From Pseudomonas capeferrum (lineage in GTDB: Bacteria; Pseudomonadota; Gammaproteobacteria; Pseudomonadales; Pseudomonadaceae), in assembly GCF_000731675.1 (NCBI RefSeq), contig NZ_JMIT01000003.1:42048-106047 (forward strand): a stretch of 64,000 nucleotides of DNA, given 5' to 3'. Below are positions 58,118 to 64,000 of the stretch, in pieces. How positions within the stretch are numbered: the first letter of the stretch is position 1; every line of letters begins with the position of its first letter. The notes under the pieces were generated by a model that did no database searches, was not told the origin of the DNA, and saw only the letters and a program-made list of their open reading frames with translations. The position numbers were made by a program, and so were the translations under genes.

Positions 58118-60325
58118 TTACCGCCTGATGCGTTCCATGATGTCGCCGAAGTCTTCAAGGCTTTCCTTGACCCCTTCCACACCGCCAGCGAGGCTCTTGA
58201 CTGCTTTATCGAGCTCGGTGTCGAGGCTACCCAGGGTTTGTCTCAACGCCCGGTCCATGCCTTCACCGAATTCCTTGAAGCCGTTACCCAGCACACCACT
58301 GATGTTTTCGAGGTACTCATACACTTCACGGTTGAGCGCCTGCATCCGCTCGCTTTGAACCTTCAGGTCCTGGAGATACTGGCTGCGACCGCTGGCTTCC
58401 CCTTGAGCACTGGCAACTACCCCTTCGATGACAGCGAGCGTTTTCGCTAACGCTTCACGATTGTTCCGATAGTCCGCGACAACGGTGTTCAGCTCACGCG
58501 ACGCCTGTGCAAGCTCAGCCCCTGCGCCCTGAACTGTACTCATCAGCCCTGCAGTCGACTCACTGGCGCGCACAACGCTTTGCCCGGCAGTTTCAAATCT
58601 CTCAGCCGCCGCCCGCATCTTGTCCGCACCTAGCTGCATGCTGTGCAGATGCTGCTCTGTCTGGGCGCTCAATGCATTGACAGTGTCCTGGGCAGACTTC
58701 TGTTGCTCGGAAACCGTCTGCAGCAACGCCTTGACCTGCTCGTCGAGGCCGCCCACCAGGTCGCGGGTACCTTGGTGCAGGTCTGCCTGGGCAGCGCGGG
58801 TGGATTGATCCATCTGCTGCTGGCCCTGTTCCAGTTGCTTGAAGACTGCAGAAAGCTGCTCACCCAGCACCTCGACCGAGCCTGCAATTTTGGCCATGGT
58901 TTCCTGTTGGCCTTGGCCGATGCTCTGCTTGATTGACTCGACAAAAGCCTGGAGATTCTCCGCCATTGCCTGCTGGCGAGCCTCGCTTTGAGCAAACAGC
59001 TTCTCCAGTTGCTCGGCCATTCGCGCGCCAGCCCCCTCGCCTTCGTTGCCGATACGGGCAACCGAAGCCTGAAGATTGGCAAGCATCTCGTTCATCCCCG
59101 CTTGCATGGCGTTTTGTCCGGCCTGCATATCGGCCAGTAGTTGGGCAATCATGGTCGAACTGCTTTGATTCGAAGACTCGCTAGCCGAACGCATATCCTG
59201 GATCAGCGTCGAGAAGCCTTGCTGCATCGACTGCATGGCAGCAACCGACTGGCCCATCAACTCGTGCAGGCCATTGAACTGCTGGCCGAACGTACCTTCA
59301 AGCTTGTTCATGAACGCCACCAGAACATCCTGAAGCAGGTTCTGCACCTGCCCGGACTGATCGCCACTGGCGGCCTGCACGGCTCCCGCGATAGCTTCAA
59401 GCGGCGACTTGAGGCTATTTTCAATTGCGCCGCTCACTTGGTCGGCCAGCAGTTGCCCTGAGTCACGGTACGTCGTGGACAAGGTATCTGCCAATTTGAG
59501 GCTTTCACGAACCTGGGTATCAACGAGGTTCTGTAGCATTTCCCGCAGATCGGTAACCAGGCTGTCCTTTAGCTGGCGGGTTTGCACCGAGCTTTCAGCA
59601 CTTGATCGCACCAGCTCGGCAAGGTATTCCTCACCGACTCCGCTGTCGAAAAGGCCGTCGATTGTTTCGTTGAGTGCCTCAAGCAGCTTGTAGCAGTGCC
59701 CCAAGCGCCACTTTTCAGTAAGCGTGACAGCGATAGAGGCCATGATTGAAATGAAGGAGCCGATGAAAGCGAACAGCACGTCTTTCAACAGCTTATCCAC
59801 GCTAGCGTTAACCTGCTCAGGCGTGCTCGGGTCAAAGTGCTGAAGCCCCAGCATCAAGCCGAAGAAGGTTCCGACAATACCGATACCAGTCAAGATACCA
59901 GGCAGGTGCTTATAGAATTCGGTTCCCAGCGGGGTATCAACCACACTTTGCGGCGAGAAGAAGTGTGCAGCTCCTGCGGTGGCTCGCGATCGGACAAGGA
60001 CCTGTTCGCCCTCCTTTAGCTCGAACTGATCGTGCAGCGTTTCAGCATACTCGCGCCAGGAATGCTCCAGCCTGCCGCCACTGAACAGACGTTCCAGCTC
60101 AGAGCGCCGAAGAGGTGGAGCGAGAGTTTTTACGCTCTGCAAGCTTGCAGTCAAACGTTTCAGCTTGGCGCTCAGCTTGAATGACCTACAGAAGTAACGG
60201 ACGAAATACCAAGCGCAAAGAATGAAAACGAGACCAACAACCATTTTGGGTGCGATCAGCTGCTCAGAGCTTGCTGCACCCCATAGGTGCACCAACGTCG
60301 AAAAATCCATACCTTCCGCCTTCAA
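58118..60325 (-). CDS. zorA: Zorya ZorA, MotA/TolQ-like motor subunit with long coiled tail
   Basis: The 735-residue protein has membrane helices at about 27-46, 141-160 (LPGILTGIGIVGTFFGLMLG) and 183-203 (VLFAFIGSFISIMASIAVTL), the MotA/TolQ/ExbB core, followed by about 500 residues of helical, Gln/Ala-rich coiled coil forming the intracellular tail. The length is that of type I ZorA. It is the first recognised zor gene, 14 bases after a small unrecognised ORF. Confidence 0.94.
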   Translation of the reverse strand: MKAEGMDFSTLVHLWGAASSEQLIAPKMVVGLVFILCAWYFVRYFCRSFKLSAKLKRLTASLQSVKTLAPPLRRSELERLFSGGRLEHSWREYAETLHDQFELKEGEQVLVRSRATAGAAHFFSPQSVVDTPLGTEFYKHLPGILTGIGIVGTFFGLMLGLQHFDPSTPEQVNASVDKLLKDVLFAFIGSFISIMASIAVTLTEKWRLGHCYKLLEALNETIDGLFDSGVGEEYLAELVRSSAESSVQTRQLKDSLVTDLREMLQNLVDTQVRESLKLADTLSTTYRDSGQLLADQVSGAIENSLKSPLEAIAGAVQAASGDQSGQVQNLLQDVLVAFMNKLEGTFGQQFNGLHELMGQSVAAMQSMQQGFSTLIQDMRSASESSNQSSSTMIAQLLADMQAGQNAMQAGMNEMLANLQASVARIGNEGEGAGARMAEQLEKLFAQSEARQQAMAENLQAFVESIKQSIGQGQQETMAKIAGSVEVLGEQLSAVFKQLEQGQQQMDQSTRAAQADLHQGTRDLVGGLDEQVKALLQTVSEQQKSAQDTVNALSAQTEQHLHSMQLGADKMRAAAERFETAGQSVVRASESTAGLMSTVQGAGAELAQASRELNTVVADYRNNREALAKTLAVIEGVVASAQGEASGRSQYLQDLKVQSERMQALNREVYEYLENISGVLGNGFKEFGEGMDRALRQTLGSLDTELDKAVKSLAGGVEGVKESLEDFGDIMERIRR

Positions 60326-60339
60326 TTAATTCTTGATGT

Positions 60340-60573
60340 TCAGCATGACCGCATTACCGACACTGATGCGTCAAAGACCAATCCAGTTGGATCAATGACA
60401 GCACCTTGCCAAGCGCGCGCTTCGGGGCGCCACAAACTCGGAATGGGCCGGCGCACCACGTGCACCCTATAACCTTCCGTGGACAAATGGAGGGAGATAA
60501 TGTCCTTATGCCAGCACCTTAGCTTGAGCCGTAACTGTCGTAAAGCTGAAAGCTCAACCCCTGTATTCGGCAT
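60340..60573 (-). CDS. Unrecognised small ORF heading the Zorya operon
   Basis: This 77-residue reading begins MPNTGVELSALRQLRLKLRC and contains GYRVHVVRRPIPSLWRPEAR and a C-terminal GAVIDPTGLVFDASVS. It ends 14 bases before zorA on the same strand. Codon use looks coding-like by eye, but no ribosome binding site at good spacing was found and I recognise no family. It could be a regulator or accessory protein of Zorya, or a chance reading. Confidence 0.4.
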   Translation of the reverse strand: MPNTGVELSALRQLRLKLRCWHKDIISLHLSTEGYRVHVVRRPIPSLWRPEARAWQGAVIDPTGLVFDASVSVMRSC

Positions 60574-61135
60574 CCTGAAGCGAAGCGATTTCCCATCTAC
60601 CCGCTTAGCTTAAGAGCAGCCCTCTAGGTACATCTGATCGGGGTGAAAAACCTCAGGCAAGTGCAGTGCAGGCTGATGGCGGGCTATGCCTTCAGTTCGA
60701 TGCGCCGCGTCGGTGTCGAGTCGGGCCGACGATCGGATCAGGAGCTCGCGCAGGTCAGTCGAAGCAGGCTGACGCTTCGACCAGGTCGACCGCGATTTGG
60801 GCGCAGGTCGACTTACAGTCGTCACTGTTGTTTGTTGGCAGGCTAGGATTAGGTATCTCAGCATTCCAGTTGGTATTCCAGGCTAAAATCCAAACCGAAA
60901 TTAAGCCTAATAATCAATATATTAATCCGTCGATTCAACTTACCCCGGCCCTATCAGCTGCTATTTGGTAAAATCAAGTAAGCCGCCTCGGCTTAACGCT
61001 TACCCCCAGCCCTCCCCTCACGGCCCAAAATCGCAGTCAGTGAATCCCCCAGCGCCGCTGCCCCAAACCGCCCCCTCCTCCTGTTGGATTTGCACCTCGC
61101 AGCATTAAATCCTACTGTGCACGGCGTTTTTGGAT
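60574..61135. other. Intergenic region at the proposed right island end
   Basis: No convincing gene was found in these 562 bases. The stretch 60,880-60,960 is A+T-rich. It holds the promoter of the Zorya operon (not identified), the GGTATYCCAG repeats and the proposed right junction. Confidence 0.5.
60852..60881. repeat. Repeats at the right island end, candidate integrase arm sites
   Basis: GGTATCTCAG (60,852-60,861) and GGTATTCCAG (60,872-60,881) resemble the pair beside the integrase at 37,596-37,617, differing by one or two bases. Matching arm sites at both ends would mark the island's limits. Confidence 0.4.
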
Positions 61136-63001
61136 ATGGACGATAAGGATATGGCCCAACTCTTCCCGGCACTCAGTGCCTGTCGCTTCGACGCTCCCGG
61201 CGAAAAACGCCTGGCGGAGCGACTCGAGAAAAAGCTCTCACACGACTGGCTATGCTGGTTCAACGTGCCAGTAGGCCCAAAGGGTCTGCAACCTGACTTT
61301 GTCCTGTTGCACCCGAAAATCGGGCTATTAGTGCTCGAAGTCAAAGACTGGAAAACGACTTCGCTAATCTCGATAACGGCCAGCGATGTGAAAAAATATG
61401 ATGATGGTCAGGAAAAAACCGTTATCAATCCCCTGGCGCAGGCCCGCAAGAATGCCTTTGAAACCGTTCAGGCACTGGAGAAAGACAGCGCGCTGACCCA
61501 AGGTGCTGAGGCTTACCGGCCCGGCAAGCTGATCATGCCGTACAGCTGGGGGGTGGTGCTCACCGAGATCACTCGCAAAGAGTTCGAGGCAAGACAGCTT
61601 GGTGCCGCGATGGAGGGGACGCGGGTCATCTGCAAGGACGAGATGTACGAAACCGCCGACAGCAGCGTATTCGAACAGCAGGTTTGCAAGATGCTGGTCC
61701 ATCAGTTTCCCGTGCATCTGGTACCAGAACAGATCGACCGAGTGCGTTATCACTTGTTTCCAGAGATCCGCTTGAGCCCTGCCCCCGCCCAGTTCGGGTT
61801 GTTCAGCGAACAAGACGCGCCCCTTCCCTGCCTGCTGAAAGTGATGGACCTTCAGCAAGAGCAGTTGGCGCGCTCAATGGGCGATGGCCATCGGGTGATC
61901 CATGGTGTAGCAGGTAGCGGTAAAACCATGATCCTGGTCTATCGCTGCTTGTACCTGGCTCGCGCAGCCACTAAACCGGTGCTGGTCTTGTGCTTCAACA
62001 AAACACTTGCCGCGCGTTTGAACCAGGTGCTGCAACAGCACCGCCAGGAGCACAAGGTAACCGTCGTAGGCTTTCACGCCTGGTGCCACAGCTTGCTGAC
62101 CCAAGCAAAACTCGCCATCCCCGAAATGAAAGGGGCGAAGTTTATTCAAGCACTGGAAGAAGAGGTGCTTCGGCAAATGGAAAGCGGCGCCCTCGCGCCC
62201 GAACAGTACGGTGCCATCCTGATTGATGAAGGGCATGACTTCAAACCCGAGTGGTTCCGCTTAGTCGTCCATCAGGTGGATCGTGAGCGCGAGGACCTAT
62301 TGGTACTGTATGACGACGCCCAAGCGATCTATCGCGGCAAGGCGCCGAGCACAAAATTGGCGTTCAGTTTTGCCAGCGTGGGCATCAAGGCTTCTGGCCG
62401 TACCACGGTGCTGCGTATCAATTATCGCAACACGCTGGAAGTGCTGTCGGTTGCCCATGCATTCTCCAAGGAGTTGCTAAGCGCACGCGACGCCGAAGAC
62501 GACCATGTACCTGTGCTTGCACCCCAAAGTGCAGGTCGCCGGGGTGAGATGCCACAGCTTCTAAGCCTTGCTGGGGCTGCACAAGAGGCGCAATGCCTGG
62601 TTGCTAGGCTGAGGTCAGAACATGAAAACGGCAGAGCCTGGGACGACATGGCGGTCATTTACCGGCATACCGAGCAGGCCTTCTGGGTTGAAGAGGCGCT
62701 AAAGGCGGCAGGTATCCCCTACACCACCGCACGCGTGAGCTCTCAGCGCACAAAGCTTTACGCCCACCATTCGGTAAAAATCGTCAGCATGCACTCCAGC
62801 AAAGGGCTGGAGTTTGGTTTTGTGATGATCCCGCGCCTGCATGAAATGCCAGCCAAGGGCGAAGATGAAGCTGACGAGATGCGCTTGCTATACGTGGCGA
62901 TGACACGCGCAGTCGATCGCCTGGTAATGAGCCATCAAGGTGAGTCGGGGTTCACCGAACGTCTCGGGGAAGCAATCGCTCAAGTAAAAGCCAGCCTTTA
63001 G
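61136..63001 (+). CDS. NERD-domain nuclease fused to UvrD-like helicase
   Basis: The protein of about 621 residues has an N-terminal NERD nuclease domain (GLQPDFVLLHPKIGLLVLEV ending in the VK of the D-EVK motif), a superfamily 1 helicase with Walker A GVAGSGKTMILVYRCLYLAR and Walker B ILIDEGHDFKPEWF, and C-terminal motifs VKIVSMHSSKGLEF and LLYVAMTRAVDRLVMSH. A NERD-helicase called Nhi gives phage immunity in staphylococci, so a defence role is possible. The start is uncertain between a TTG at 61,130 and ATGs at 61,136 and 61,151. Confidence 0.85.
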   Translation: MDDKDMAQLFPALSACRFDAPGEKRLAERLEKKLSHDWLCWFNVPVGPKGLQPDFVLLHPKIGLLVLEVKDWKTTSLISITASDVKKYDDGQEKTVINPLAQARKNAFETVQALEKDSALTQGAEAYRPGKLIMPYSWGVVLTEITRKEFEARQLGAAMEGTRVICKDEMYETADSSVFEQQVCKMLVHQFPVHLVPEQIDRVRYHLFPEIRLSPAPAQFGLFSEQDAPLPCLLKVMDLQQEQLARSMGDGHRVIHGVAGSGKTMILVYRCLYLARAATKPVLVLCFNKTLAARLNQVLQQHRQEHKVTVVGFHAWCHSLLTQAKLAIPEMKGAKFIQALEEEVLRQMESGALAPEQYGAILIDEGHDFKPEWFRLVVHQVDREREDLLVLYDDAQAIYRGKAPSTKLAFSFASVGIKASGRTTVLRINYRNTLEVLSVAHAFSKELLSARDAEDDHVPVLAPQSAGRRGEMPQLLSLAGAAQEAQCLVARLRSEHENGRAWDDMAVIYRHTEQAFWVEEALKAAGIPYTTARVSSQRTKLYAHHSVKIVSMHSSKGLEFGFVMIPRLHEMPAKGEDEADEMRLLYVAMTRAVDRLVMSHQGESGFTERLGEAIAQVKASL

Positions 63002-63066
63002 GTCAACGGCTGTTCGTACAGCGGTCTGGAATAGCCGCTGTCACCCATATTTTTGGAAGGTAAGAA

Positions 63067-63837
63067 ATGGACTTCACACCCATCATCGCCCAGCACTGGA
63101 TCCCCCTGAGCTGGTTCATCCCCCTCGTCATCTTGCTTTTCGCACTCAAGTCTCCAGGTGTAAAGGGCTACCTCGGCGAGCTGCTTGTACGCTACTTCGC
63201 CTACCTGTACCTGAACGAGCAAACCTATCGCCGCCTGCACAACATCACCCTGGACACCCCGGACGGCACCACCCAGATCGACCACGTTTTCGTCTCGGTG
63301 TACGGTATTTTCGTGCTCGAAACGAAGAATATGAACGGCTGGATCTTCGGCAGCGAAAAGCAGCCCCAGTGGACGCAGAAGCTCTACAAGCGCACGTTCA
63401 AATTCCAGAACCCGCTGCGGCAGAACTACAAGCACCTCAAAGCACTGGAAACGACCTTGGGCGTGAATGCCGAGCACCTGCACTCGGTGATCACCTTCGT
63501 CGGTGACAGCACGTTCAAAACGCAGATGCCTGCAAACGTTACCCAAGGCAGCAAGTTCATTCGCTACATCAAATCGTTTAATCAGCCGGTGTTCACCGAG
63601 GCCGATGTGAACACCATGCTGCAAACCCTGCAAACCGGCCGCCGTGCCCCTACCCGCGCTACTCACCGCGAGCATGTGCAAAACCTGAAACGCCGCAGCG
63701 ACCCGACAGCCGAGCGGCAATGCCCTAAATGTGGCAATGCGCTGCTGGTTCGGACCGCCAAATCAGGGGCGAAGGCAGGGCAGCAGTTTTGGGGTTGTTC
63801 GGCATTCCCCAAATGCCGAACGATGCAGAGTCTTTAA
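63067..63837 (+). CDS. Membrane-anchored NERD nuclease with C4 zinc finger
   Basis: The 256-residue protein has an N-terminal membrane helix (WIPLSWFIPLVILLFAL), a NERD domain with TQIDHVFVSVYGIFVLETKN (the D and ExK nuclease residues) and a C-terminal topoisomerase-type zinc finger (CPKCGNALLVRTAK ... WGCSAFPKC). Such proteins are common and mostly uncharacterised in pseudomonads. It lies 65 bases after the NERD-helicase on the same strand; a functional link is possible but unproven. Confidence 0.85.
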   Translation: MDFTPIIAQHWIPLSWFIPLVILLFALKSPGVKGYLGELLVRYFAYLYLNEQTYRRLHNITLDTPDGTTQIDHVFVSVYGIFVLETKNMNGWIFGSEKQPQWTQKLYKRTFKFQNPLRQNYKHLKALETTLGVNAEHLHSVITFVGDSTFKTQMPANVTQGSKFIRYIKSFNQPVFTEADVNTMLQTLQTGRRAPTRATHREHVQNLKRRSDPTAERQCPKCGNALLVRTAKSGAKAGQQFWGCSAFPKCRTMQSL

Positions 63838-63952
63838 GCGTGAGAGGGGCTTGCGGGCGTGTCGATTCAGCCGATACGACCAGGGCCCTTCAGTTCAGCT
63901 TTCAACCGGCGGGCTTCGTGTCGGGCTTACGCCCCAGCTCCCCACAACTAAT

Positions 63953-64000
63953 TCACCCCTCCAAAATCCCCCCCAACCGCTCCGCCACCCGCCCCGCCTG
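63953..64000 (-). CDS. C-terminal end of a minus-strand gene (cut by the window edge)
   Basis: The last 15 codons before a TGA read QAGRVAERLGGILEG. The reading is open to the window edge and has strongly G+C-biased third positions typical of core genes here. The product cannot be named from so little. Confidence 0.4.
   Translation of the reverse strand, partial: QAGRVAERLGGILEG

Larger units (their letters stand above)
37482..60960. mobile_element. Defence island integrated at the 3' end of ssrA
   Basis: An integrase gene lies directly downstream of ssrA, followed by a replication/recombination module, a type I restriction operon with extra nucleases, and a Zorya system. Genes here are less uniformly G+C-rich at third positions than the core genes, by eye. 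The left limit at the ssrA 3' end is firm. The right limit near 60.9 kb is proposed from degenerate repeats (GGTATCTCAG, GGTATTCCAG) like those beside the integrase, and from a weak 17-of-24 match (60,932-60,955) to the ssrA 3' end. No exact attR copy was found; the island could be larger. Confidence 0.7.

Noticed and set aside
37482..60960. CRISPR array
   Set aside because: No regularly spaced 25-40 base direct repeats were seen; repeats present are REP units, hsdS spacers and 9-mers.
37482..60960. Insertion sequences or a conjugation module
   Set aside because: No transposase, relaxase or type IV secretion genes were recognised, so the island is not called an ICE.

Overview
The window looks like a chromosome segment from a fluorescent pseudomonad, most likely the Pseudomonas putida group. 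The evidence is G+C-rich coding with pseudomonad-type housekeeping proteins, the gene orders metY-rimP-nusA-infB-rbfA-truB-rpsO-pnp and grpE-dnaK-dnaJ-dapB-carAB-greA, the fur/bamE divergent pair, an lldR-lldPD-dld lactate locus, and inverted pairs of REP-type palindromes resembling those common in P. putida. Species assignment is by recognition only.

Positions 1-37,481 are core genome. From the left, nearly all on the minus strand, come the translation/RNA operon (pnp partial, rpsO, truB, rbfA, infB, nusA, rimP, initiator tRNA), tRNA-Leu(GAG)-secG-tpiA-glmM, folP-ftsH-rlmE with divergent yhbY, a DUF4149-like membrane gene with greA-carB-carA, and dapB-dnaJ-dnaK-grpE with two heat-shock promoters. 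The plus-strand recN, the fur/bamE pair, ratA, smpB, the lactate-use locus, a small gene with a structured leader, a small exported protein and ssrA (tmRNA) follow. The SmpB protein and its tmRNA partner lie 8 kb apart, separated mainly by the lactate genes.

Positions 37,482 to about 60,960 form an accessory island with its integrase directly downstream of ssrA, a classic insertion site. The first part (37.7-42.9 kb) is a mobility/replication module: P4-type integrase, a gene-poor hairpin-rich kilobase, a DUF3987 protein, a second tyrosine recombinase and two small genes. The second part (43.0-51.7 kb) is a tightly packed minus-strand restriction operon: hsdR, an HNH nuclease, hsdM, hsdS, a DUF262/DUF1524 (GmrSD/SspE-like) nuclease and a small membrane protein. 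The third part (52.5-60.6 kb) is a complete type I Zorya system, zorA-zorB-zorC-zorD, preceded by an unrecognised 77-codon ORF. Degenerate GGTATYCCAG repeats near both ends suggest the island's limits.

From 61.1 kb to the end are a NERD-nuclease/UvrD-like helicase (possibly a further defence gene), a membrane-anchored NERD/zinc-finger protein, and the last codons of a minus-strand gene.

The best candidates for something undescribed are: the switch-like leader RNA at about 36.26-36.42 kb, with crossing complementary segments and a hairpin over the ribosome binding site; the six-gene restriction operon that combines type I R-M with HNH and DUF262/DUF1524 nucleases; and the small ORF heading the Zorya operon.
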